From positions 3,546,501 to 3,610,500 of the forward strand of contig JAGTTD010000008.1 of NCBI GenBank assembly GCA_018398585.1: a stretch of 64,000 nucleotides of DNA, read 5' to 3'. This stretch comes from Simmondsia chinensis. Lineage: Eukaryota; Streptophyta; Magnoliopsida; Caryophyllales; Simmondsiaceae. The notes beneath the pieces are model-generated. The model was given only the letters and a program-made list of their open reading frames with translations, did not search any database and was not told the DNA's origin. Numbering within the stretch: the stretch's first letter is position 1; every line of letters begins with the position of its first letter. Positions 46,077-58,600 of the stretch are shown here, in pieces. The position numbers were made by a program, and so were the translations under genes.

Positions 46077-46602
46077 ATGGCAGGTTCACTGATTCCAGCG
46101 ACTTCTACTTCGAAATTCTCCACAAATTCATCTTCATCCTTCGCTGATTTCACTTCTAGGATTAGTACCAGTTCGAGAGCGCCGTTGCTTGTCAGATTCA
46201 GAGGATCGCGGATTTTGAAGCAGTTTACGAAGAAATTCCGCGTCACAAGTGTCGCTAGTGATGGTGAAGACCTGTTTATTCGTAAATTTGTTTTGTAAAA
46301 TCTTTTCATGAAATTATCACCTAAGTACTTGATATTTCAATATGTTTAAAAATTTTATAACTCGGTAACCTAAAATTTTAAAATTTTATCAATATAGTAT
46401 TATTTTGCCAAAATTTAATAGTTTTTTACATAATTTTGGCAATATATAAGTATTTTTATTAGAATTTGATGGTTTTGTTTGCCAAAAGATGTGACATGAC
46501 ATATGGTTTTGGCTATATATATTAAGTTTACGTTGAAATTGAGTGAATTTTTTATGTAAATCGTTTAATTATTGACTGAAATATTGGCATTGTATTAGTG
46601 TG

Positions 46603-46633
<31 letters not shown>

Positions 46634-49600
46634 GTATGTATATATAATTGTAATCATGTACTTTATTAGCATTTAATACATAACATTAGTCAAATTTTAC
46701 AAAAATTCATCAAATTTCGATATGGTGTACCTAGTAATAAAATATCCAAACTTCAGGTATTTCCTTGTTTATATTAAAATGTGAGCATACTTAGTTGATA
46801 AAATGCTCAATCCGGAGAGAACCTAAATGATAATTTTTGAGTCATTTTTTTTATTGAAAAAAGAAATAATATTAATAGAGAGATGTACAAAGGGTTAAGA
46901 CAAGCTATCCTCAAAATTTATAAAAAGTAAGAATGAATACCATCAACTAATAACACAAAGTCCTCTTGGCTCTTTGCAAATCAACCAAAGCTATGTCAGC
47001 AAAGCCTTCAAGCTCCAAAAAAGACCACCTTTTCCCCTAAGAAATTAGTGGCATATGCTGGTATTTAAAGATCCTAGCATTTCTTTCATAAAATCTTTAG
47101 TAGCATTCAGTGCTCCAAGGGCTCCTGCCTAAGCAGGGTCTGGGGGGTGGATGTATACAGCCTTCCCCCTTCAGGGTGCTACCCTGAAGAGAGGCTGTTT
47201 CCGAGAACCCCCAACCTGAATGGTGCAACACGAGGATTTTCCAGGAGGTCACCCATCTTGGTACTACTCTCGAGCGCGCTTGACTTCGGAGTTCTAATGG
47301 GATCGGGTACTTGTGTGTTGGTACTCTCTTAGGTTTCATAAAATCAATAGTACATAGTGAAATTTGATTAGCTACTAATTTGGTGTTTCTGTCGCGGAAT
47401 TTCACGTACTTATGGATCTTCTCATTCTTTGGATCCGTTCGGTAAAGCGGAAATCTCTCCCCCTGAAAATGGATTTTCGAAGGAAAATCAAAATCAACTT
47501 AAGGTTTTATGTTGTTTGTTTCAATGGAATGCGTGCTCTTACCATGTGATGTTTCCTTGTTTGGTTTGAAAGAACATTTTTTACCAATCATCATGTATTT
47601 TATTATAGGACAATACAAGTAGTGATACAACCTACATGATCAAAATTTAGACCGATGGATACCTCAAAGCTTTTGGTTGCTTGGATGATGACTTCTTCCA
47701 TTTCAAAGTGAAGTCATTTTCCACTCATTGGGTGGAAAACCTTTTCCATCAGAAAATTTTAACACGAGGTACACAACAAAAAAGAGAAAAGACCGATTTT
47801 GGAATCTAATTTTCTCCCGTAATAAATGGAGCCTTAACCTTCTTTGAGGTCTTCTTATTAATTTGTATTGGTAGTGTTTATATTTTACCGCCCTTTATAC
47901 TAGATTAAATGATGTCTTTCGAGTTTTTAGGTCAATCAAACTGATTTTAGTCTCATTGCAGTGACATTGTGGGCTGGTTCTGCTGCTTCCGTGACTGCAG
48001 TTGACCTTTTCATTGATTTTTCAATCTGAATCTTCAGTGTATTCAGTATTGCTCCTCTTCTACTTATACTGCTCTGCAATTGACTTTTTCATTGATTTTC
48101 AAACTAATTTTACTCTCAGTAGTGTTCAAATTTAAACTAAAGGACACTTCTTTTCCCTCATGAAATTTCTTAGATCATGGATACCAGATTCTACATGGAA
48201 TTGTGGTTCAAAATAAGTTTTGTCGTTAAAAGTTGAGGCAAAGAGTATTTGTTTTGTGATAGAGGGAGTAGTACAAGGATAGTGATCTGGTAAAAAGGAT
48301 TTTAGCATTGTTTAGCCAGCCTAATTTGGAGCGTGCCTTGTATTAAGTAAAAGATTTGCTGTATCTAATTGAATTTCATTACATTGACTCAGATAAGATG
48401 ACCAAGAGAGGTCCCTAGCATGAGGAAAATGGGTCTTGGTATTTTGATGTAGAGATTCATATCTTTAGATCATTGGGGTTCACATCTCAAGGGAATAGAG
48501 CTTTTGATTGGATGGTTTCCCCATTTTGAGATTCTTCTCCTTCGTTATTTGGCTAGTGTCATCACCAGTGATATTCCTTAGTAGAAGAAATGCTAATTGC
48601 CATTTTTAAAGAGGGGGAGAAATGTTCTTGTGCGAGTGGAAGTGGGTGTACATCTACCTTCTTTGCTATGAAATTACACAAAAGTTGTTTAAGGTCTCCT
48701 CTGTTTGGTGGTGTGCGCTTTGATTGGGTTTGCTTCCTATAGTTTAGCCTTTTGGAATCTTTGGTAGTCTTTTTTTATCTATTATGTTAGTTTCACAACC
48801 GGAGAAAGCATTTATGTTTTTGTGGATGAGGAAATTAAATCCTTGTTACCATAATGGTATTTGTGATTCAATATTTTTCATTTGTGCTTCTCGTTAGGCA
48901 TCATAAAGGATGAAACTTCTTTTCCTCCTGATTCTGGATCTGTAGCGGCAAGTATTAGATATCATGCAGAATTCACGCCATCCTTCTCACCAGAGCATTT
49001 TGAGCTCCCCAAGGCATTTGTTGCCACCGCAGAAAGTGTTAGGGATATGCTTATTATCAATTGGAATGCTACTTATGAATACTACGAGAAGATGAATGCG
49101 AAACAAGCATACTATCTCTCAATGGAATTTCTTCAGGTTCATCTTTTAGTTTTCCTTTAGTTTTAGCACGTTTTTCTACTTTTGCATTGATACCTGCAAT
49201 TGATATGTCATTAATGGCATGATACTTTTCAGCTTACAGCATGTACATTGCTGACAAACAAAGGAAAAAGGATTCCTGTCATTCATAAAATCTAAAACTA
49301 TGGTGAAGTGCAGCCTTTCTGCTTTCTTTTTGCCTTTTAGATGATCTCTGCATAAATAATTTTCTCTAGTTGTTTTATATATGGTGGTAGACTCAAAATC
49401 TTTTGTTTTCCACCTTCTAAATTCTAGGATTAGTGGCATGGTGGCATCGTAGTTTGTGGGACATTTTCTCTTTAGTTCCATCCTTTTCATTAATATGTTC
49501 GTTCTGTTTGTGTAGGGCAGAGCTTTGCTGAATGCCATAGGGAATCTGGAGCTTACTGGGGCTTACGCTGATGCTTTGAGAAATCTTGGACACGAACTTG

Positions 49601-52600
49601 AGGCAATAGCTGAGCAGGTCATACTACGGCCTGACTGTTCTTTTATTTTGATGTAGTTCTTTTGAGTTAAGTTCTTCTGCTTCCGCTAAGTTAATTCCCA
49701 TCCATTATAGTCATCCATAATCAGGACCTACTTGACAGTTGAATTGATATTTGTTAAGAACTTAGTGTGAGGTCAACCTGTGGATAGCTACTAAATGCTT
49801 CCGCTCTCAAAGCCTTGAACGTCTTCAGAGCACACATATCAAGCTGCTAAATGCTTGGAGTCGGAAGATACTATACCTTTCCAGGACTGAAAATTTCAAG
49901 TGCAATAATAGGTTTCTCAACTCTGAAATTTTCCTACACATATTCCTTCTTTTGTAATAATTTATGTGGTAGCAACTTGTTAGTGTAGTACTACTGCCAA
50001 CATACAATTCCCATAAGGTAATAACCTCTATAACGCTGCTGAGGCTCACTTACTTGGTTACAGTGGTGGAAACTTATATAGAATGTATTCTGCATTGGTT
50101 TTTCCCACAAAATCTAAAGCAGGTTTATTTGATTTTGTTTCTCATCTATTTGATTGTGATATTGCAAAGTCAAAACTGTTGAAAGCATTATGCAATATAG
50201 CTTTCTCTTAGTTAACAGAAAATCTAAAACAACATTCTCTTTTCTGAAAATGCCAGCCTGATCTTACTGAAGTTGACGTCCAAACCCTCTCTTTTTGTCC
50301 CATTAACCTGTACATAAGATATGTAGCAAACTGCAGTGTAGCTGAAAGGTTACTCATTAACATGCACATGTCAAAACGGAAATTTTGTCTTTTGAGGTCA
50401 CTTGTCTCCTTCAACAATCTGACAGGAGCCTGATGCTGCGCTAGGAAACGGGGGATTAGGACGATTAGCCTCTTGCTCTTTGGACTCTCTGGCTACCCTT
50501 AATTATCCAGCATGGGGTTATGGACTCAGATATAGGTATGGGTTGTTCAAGCAGCACATCACAAAAGATGGTCAGGAAGAAGTCGCAGAAAACTGGCTTG
50601 AGGTATGATGTAGCTATGGTATACAACAGTCTTTGTCGTCTGTCAAGTCAGCAGGAACTTATCACTAGGCATTAACTATGATTATGTGTATGTGACCTGT
50701 CAGTTAACTAATTTTATCCCTTTGCAGATGGGCAACCCATGGGAAATAGTGAGAAATGATGTCTCCTATCCAGTTAAGTTCTTTGGTGAAGTCATTACAA
50801 GACCTGATGGAAGGAGAGAGTGGGTTGGAGGAGAAAACATAAAGGCTGTTGCCCATGATTTTCCAATTCCAGGATATAAAACTAAAACCACAATCAATCT
50901 TCGATTATGGTCTACAATGATTCAGTCAGAAGCTTTTGATTTACGTGCTTTTAATGCTGGGGAGCATTACAAAGCATACGAGGCTCTAGCCAATGCCGAG
51001 AAGGTCTGAAACTATTATTTTCAGTTAGCTTTCATGACTCTTTTCACATTCAGGACTCAGGAGATAACCAAGAGTTGTCATGCTATCTTCAAAATTTAAT
51101 TGGCAATTCATTTTTTCGCTGGGGAAAGGCAATGCATGAGGTGCTATAAAGATTCATTCGCAGCTGAATACTGATGCTGCTTTGTCACTGGTTTTTACAT
51201 TTCGACAGGAAAACCCATTTGACAACGCATGCTTCTTAATGGCAATTGAGGAGTAATGTAATATGTTTTTATGATCTAATAAAAGGCAAGACTCCAAAGA
51301 AGTCATAGATTTATGGCTTCTAGTAACATTTGTCATACGATCGTCAAATGAGACAAAGTGCAGCCTAATTAGATCGGACAACGCACTATCGGTTTGATTT
51401 ATTTCATTTGGGTGTGCGTAGGGCCTCTGGAGGGCCATTCTATTTGGTTGACTGGACTTGGAAATCAACCTGTTCCTTTTTTTTTGATTGAAGAAATCGA
51501 CCTGTTCTTGAAAGTAATATTATTTTGACACACGGCCTTGGAAATTTAGATGCTTGTTTCCCGATATTGTCTGCATAGTGCTCACTAGTGATTATATATG
51601 ATCTTTTACTTCGAGCAGATTTGCTATGTATTGTATCCTGGAGATGAATCCATGGAGGGAAAGACACTTCGATTGAAGCAACAGTATACCTTGTGCTCTG
51701 CTTCTCTCCAAGATATTATTGCACGCTTTGAGGGGAGATCAGGGCATGATTTGAACTGGGAAGATTTCCCTGAGAAGGTTGCTGTTCAGATGAATGACAC
51801 ACATCCAACTCTATGCATCCCTGAACTGATAAGAATATTGATGGACGTCAAGGGTCTGAGCTGGGATCGGGCCTGGAATATAACACAAAGGTAGTATTTT
51901 TTTTCCTTACTTGAGATAATTGTGTTGGATCAACTAACTTTCCTCTGTTCAGATTTTGCCTATGAAACATTTATATCATGTATTCACTTTATATGATTCT
52001 CTCCTTCACTTCTTACCCAACATCCATCCTCTTTTAAGCATGTGCAAAATGCTGTATGCAACACAGGTATGTATTTGTGTGCAGTGCGCACACCTGCATC
52101 AAAATAGATGGGGGTAAAATTTTCTAACGTTTGTGAGGCTTTCATCATTGTGTGAGGGGAGGAGACAGAATTTAATGTATTGCATAAGTTGTCGAGGAAT
52201 TATTTTCATACTCATGCTGACTTACATTAGAACCACTTTGGCTGCTTCTCATCATTCTTTGACCTTTCTGTCAGAACTGTAGCATACACAAACCACACAG
52301 TTCTACCAGAGGCATTGGAGAAATGGAGTTTGGAACTTATTCAGAAATTGCTTCCTCGACATGTTGAGATCATAAAAATGATCGATGAGGAGGTATTCTT
52401 TCAGCATTAAGAAGATTTCTGCTTTGAATATTCCCGAAATTAGCTCTGACATGACTAATTGTATGTTTCTACCAGCTAATCAATACCATAGTTTCTGAAT
52501 ATGGTACTGAGGATCTTGAGTTATTGCAAGAAAAATTGAAACAAATGAGGATTGTGGATAATATTGAGCTACCTGCATCTGTTGTGGAATTGTTTGTTGA

Positions 52601-55600
52601 ATCTGAAGACAGCTCAAGTGTTAGTCCAGATGAAGAAATTGAACTTTCTGATGAAGACGAGCTTACAGAACAGCAAGATCAACCCGAAGCACTAGATGAG
52701 CTCATGGACGAAGAAGAAGAAGATCAGCCTGAAGCATTATCTGAAGACCAGAAGCCTAAGTTCCTACTTGAACCGGATTCAAAGTTGCCGAAGTTGGTCC
52801 ACATGGCTAATCTTTGTGTTGTAGGTGGCCATGCAGTTAATGGGGTTGCTGAGATTCACAGTGAAATAGTTAAGAATGATGTCTTCAATGACTTCTATCA
52901 GGTAAAAGTGAAAAGAAGAGTAATGATTTCAAGGAGTTCATTTTAAGTTGTAGTTTCTTTTTTGACATCTGAAGCACTGTGCTGTTTACTCTCAACATAA
53001 CAAGCTTCATATTTGTTTATGCTAGTTATGGCCTGGGAAGTTTCAGAATAAGACGAATGGTGTTACACCAAGAAGATGGATCCGCTTTTGTAATCCAGCT
53101 CTAAGTTCAATCATAACCAAGTGGACTGGTTCAGAAGACTGGGTAGTAGAAACCGAGAAGTTGGCAGAACTTCGTAAGGTAAACCAAATTATTCTTGGCT
53201 TGCATAAAAGGATTGGTAATGCATGGGTTGTGCATTTTGTTTGGTTATGCCGTCTTGTTACTGGATCTTTTCATACTTTATTCTCAAGTGAATATGCATG
53301 GGTCCAAGGCATTTTTTCTCAAAATCATTATGTGACTGATCATTAGAGGTGGGCAACAGGCCGGGTCGGGTTGACCGGCGGGCCTAGTGGGCTGTACGGG
53401 CTGGGCCTGGACAGCAGGGTGGGGGGAACCGGCCCAGGCTGGGCCGGGTCGCTGGCCCAAGCTCTCCCCCTCCCTTTGTTTCTTACTTTTGCGCGCTGGG
53501 TCGGGCCCCCCTTCGACAAAGGGGCCCGTGGCCCGGCCATCCACAGGGACGGGCCAGTTCGGGCTGGGTCGCAGGCCGACCCGGCCCACTAGCCACCACT
53601 ACTGATCTTGTTATAAAGTACCAAAGATGTTTTGGGTTTCTCTTCCTATTCTATATGTGTGTCCATTTCACCTTACGCTAACATTTACCTTTTACTTTTT
53701 TCCTTCCATGTGATCCATTTTATCCTTGCACAATTTGGTCGTTGAGAGTGACATATTTCTACAAAGCTGTCTAACAGTGAACACAAGCAGTGGGATTTAG
53801 TTCTGAGAAAGCGCTCTCCTGGGCTACATTTTTCATACTTTTAACCTCTTCTCAATGTTTTATCATATGTTGATTATACTAGAAACACTCTAACTTGATC
53901 TTTTTATCTTGCAACTTGCCTTCCTGAACCGATTGTGTGGTTTGCAGTTTGCCAATAATACGGAACTTCAATCTGAATGGAGGGAAGCGAAAAGGATGAA
54001 TAAAGTAAAGGTGGCAGCCTTTCTGAAAGAAAAAACTGCCTATGTGGTCAGCCCTGATGCAATGTTTGATGTGCAGGTAATTCGAACTGATACATCAAAA
54101 TTTTATATTCATCTCATTTGTTGAATTTGTAGGCTCTGTTAATATTGCTGAGATTTAAATTGTCTAACATTAAATTTTGACACAACTGATAAAATATGCA
54201 AAGAAAAGAACATCATTATCATGTTTCTAGATGAATCCTCATTCCTGAACAAGGGTTTAGATCCTAATTAAGTTGATGAATAAATGCTGTTGACAAGATG
54301 TGCACTAATATCTTTGTGTCTGTTTTGTCCTATAGGTGCATTTTTGTTGTTTATTTCTCGTTTGTTTAAAGTGGTAAACATTCAACTTTAAGGCGACAAG
54401 CGCCGTCATGATTTGTCTCATCTTGTTGACTGCTAGAGGTCATGGAACTTCGCTTTTAAACATTGAGCAAGGTTGTATAGATGACATGCATAATATGTCT
54501 TGTCTATTTTAAGCTCTAGATGAGAAATTAGGTTGTACTTTAACAGACGACAGAACTTTGACTAGAAATATTTGTTGAGTTTGTTGAATACAAAGTCAGA
54601 TAATGCCACCAGTAGTGGTTCATAAGATGACATTCAGTCTCTTAGAGGAGTCTGTATTTACTCTGTTTTCATTTCAGGTAAAACGTATCCATGAATATAA
54701 GCGGCAACTGTTGAACATTTTGGGAATTGTCTATCGCTATAAAAAGATGAAAGAAATGACTCCTGCGGAAAGGAAAGCAAAATTTGTCCCTCGAGTATGT
54801 ATTTTCGGGGGAAAAGCTTTTGCTACGTATGTCCAAGCCAAGAGGATTGTGAAATTCATCACTGATGTAGGCGCTATAGTAAACAACGATCCTGAAATTG
54901 GTGATCTTCTTAAGGTATGCTTTCGCTGGAAAATATAAAGATCTTTCATGATTATTCTTCTGTTTAATTACTTTGGCGATCAAGGTGATCAGGGCTTCTC
55001 AGCCTGAAGATTGAACTGGTCACCTTTTGTGTTTTTTACTTGCATTACGTCACATTAGACTTCATTAATCATATGGCTATTTTTTGTTGAAGTTGTCTGT
55101 CTCTCTTCCTTTTAACCCTCTTCTTGTCTTCTCTTTATTTAGGTTGTGTTTGTTCCAGATTACAATGTCAGTGTGGCAGAGGTGCTTATACCGGGCAGTG
55201 AACTCTCCCAGCATATCAGGTAAACTCGACACAATTGAGTAACCACCGTAAATTCTTACAGGCTGTTCCATCTTGTGATGAAAGTGTATCACTTAAACAG
55301 CTCAGACTATGGCATTATTTACTTTAGTTCTACTTTCCAATAGCACCTTTTTTTTTTTTTTGGTTGTGGAAGTCCAAAATCACAACATCAGTGATTTGTT
55401 ACTGTTACGTCATAAAATCCGTGCATCCACCATGTTCACATGGAATCTCCAAATGAACAATCCCTCAAGAGAATTGATAGAGTAAGTATTCACGCGCTTA
55501 GTTTTGTCCCGTGGTTAAGAAATATTGAAGAAGTGTATTTGAGTTAAATGTTTGCCTTTGGACTCTAGTTTCTTGGTATTTATAGAGCTAAAAACAGAAG

Positions 55601-58600
55601 TCCTAAAGGAAAATAGTTCTAATCTAATAAAGATAATCTACACCTAAAATACTCTAATAAATGAAAATACTGATCTATAAGAACTCAAATTCGAACTAGT
55701 TTATCCTGTGATAGTGAAACAATCTAAATTACAATTACATTACTTATAATAATCCCTAATATCTTAAATTTTGGTTTTCAGCCTGTTATTCCAATATATT
55801 TATATAAATTTTATAAACAAAGGCCCTAAGATAAATTGACCCTATATTTTACCATGCAACTGATGTTGAGTTCCATAATTTCCTGGCACACTGTTTAAAG
55901 CTCGGCACTGTAGTACTATGAATTCCTTCATCATACTTGTTTCACCTTTGGCTTGTGTACTAATTTAAAGAAGAGTTGGGCTGACTTTATTCTGGTAATC
56001 CCTAGGGCTCATGAATGTTTCGTTCCGTATCATGTTAATAAGTTAGTCAAGTCGAGTTCGTTCTTTCCTTAAAACGTGGCAAAACATATTAAGCAAGTCA
56101 ATTAGTTAAATTTGCTTAAAAGTGACAAATCGCGTTTGTTTGAAATTCAGTTGGGTCATGCGTTGTCTAGTTTTACCCAGTGATTTCATATCATGGTATC
56201 TTGTCGTTTCATATTTTGCCAGCCTAGTGATACCAAGTTTTGCGACGGTATTAAAATTTTCCAAAATCTGTGATTAGTGATCATTTTTCTCCCTATATCT
56301 AAGTACCTAAACTATTGGCTATAGTCAAAGTTTGTTCCATCCTGGATAATGTAAGTGCCATTAATATGACCTTAACAAAAGTACATGAATAAGTGTGACA
56401 ACTACGGCTACAGAATTATGTACGAAGATCATTTCCTATGTTTCTATGATGCTCTTTTTTTGTTGCTTATGGTTGGCGAAATTCTTGCCCACTCACATTA
56501 TATTGACTTGACTTATTTTAATGTATAAAATTTTTTAGTACTGCTGGAATGGAGGCCAGTGGAACCAGCAACATGAAGTTTGCAATGAATGGTTGTGTTT
56601 TGATCGGAACTCTCGATGGTGCTAATGTTGAAATAAGGCAACAGGTGGGAGAAGACAACTTTTTCCTTTTTGGTGTTAGAGCAGAAGAGGTTGCTGGGCT
56701 AAGGAAAGAAAGAGCTGAGGGAAAGGTAAATTAATAGAAACTTTGTGCAATATCCTGTGGCCTTTCCTCCCCTTTCAGTTTGTACCATTGTTTTCGGGTT
56801 GGGGTTTTGGAGGGAGGCATCTCATGAGCATTCACAATTGTTTGTTTTCCTCTGGAATTTTAGAGAGCCATTGTTTGAAATAACACAAAGTAAAAATTTT
56901 TTGCAAAAATATTCCTGAACTAGCATCCACGTAGCTCCCTTCATTTTTTTTTTAAATTATTGTATGCGTATTTATGTTTTTTTGAATTAAAAATTTTAAT
57001 ATTTGTAAAATATAAATGAAATTAAATTACTTATTAAACTTATAAATTAAATTAAATACATAAATTAATATTTTTGATCATTGTGTAGTATGTGAATAAA
57101 TATAATTGAATGAATAGAGGAGTACATGGAGTTCACAATATATAGGTAAACACCAAGAGTCAAAAGACTAAGAATACCCCTAGGGTTACATAAGTCAAAG
57201 GGCAAAAGGGTAAACTGTAAAACCCTAGGAATATTCTAGAATATAGTCTAATAGGCCCCCTCAATCTGAGCGGGGTGATAGCACGCGAAGATTGGCCTTG
57301 TGTTGGAAGAAACGATCCGCCGCAAGACCTTTTGTGAGAATATCAGCTACCTGCTTTGTGGTTGGAGTGTAGTGAACTTGAAGATCACCCTTGAGGACTT
57401 TCTCCCGAACATAGTGGAAGTCGACATCCACGTGCTTGCTACGGTCATTGGACACCTGGTTAGCAGCAAGGTAGGAGGCGGAGACATTGTCACAGTAGAC
57501 GATGATGGGTCCTGGGTGGCGGATAGCCAGGTCGCGCATGATGTACCGAAGCCAGTCACTTTCAGCAGCAGCCTGAGCCACAGCCCAATACTCAGATTCA
57601 GTCGTACTTTTGGAAACGGTTATCTGCTTTTTGGCTCGCCAGGAAATGAGGTTTGGTCCAAGGTAGACGGCATAACCAGTGGTAGAGCGACGAGTGTCAG
57701 GGCAACCACCCCAGTCAGCATCAGCGAAAGCTGTGATAGTGAGAGTGCGAGCAGGTTGTAGGAGAAGACCATGATCAGGAGTGGATTTGAGATACCGGAG
57801 AATACGCTTCACAGCCTGCCAGTGGGGATCACGGGGAGCATGCATGAACTGGGAGACCAGGTTGACAGCATAGCATATGTCAGGACGGGTCATAGTGAGG
57901 TACTGCAGGGCACCCACTGCGCTCCTATACTCAGTAGGGTCCTCAAGTAGGGCCCTGTCACTCAAAGAGAGATGTGCTCGGGTGGGTAGGGGGGTTTTGA
58001 CCGGTTTGGCGTCGCAGAGACCAAGTTTGGTGAGAAGGTCCACAGCGTATTTGTGTTGGGAGAGAAAGAGACCACTAGAATTGCGAGTGGCCTGAATACC
58101 AAGAAAGAAGTGTAGCGGGCCAAGATCTTTCATCGAAAACTGGGTCGACAGGGACTGGATGAGAGACTTGAGGTGCGAGGGGTCAGACCCAGTGAGGATG
58201 ATGTCATCAACATAGAGGAGGAGACAAGTCAGATGAGAACGTGTTTTATGGATGAATAGTGAAGGATCAGCCCGACAACAGGTGAAGCCAAGGTGAAGGA
58301 GGAACGTACTGAACCGTTGGAACCATGCCCGAGGAGCCTGCTTCAACCCATACAACGCTTTCCGAAGGCGACACACGTGATTAGGAAACTTTGGATATAT
58401 GAAGCCTTGTGGTTGTTTCATATAAACTTCTTCCTTAAGGTGACCATGTAGGAATGCATTTTTAACGTCCAACTGCTGTATAGACCAGTTGTATGTTACA
58501 GCAAGTGTAAGTATAAAGCGTATGGTGGTTGGTTTAACAACAGGGCTAAAAGTCTCCTTATAATCAAGGCCTTCACGTTGATGAAAGCCTTGAGCAACAA

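Noticed and set aside
53284..53605. ORFs on both strands in PHO1 intron 9
   Set aside because: They lie inside a GGGCC-rich non-autonomous hAT element.
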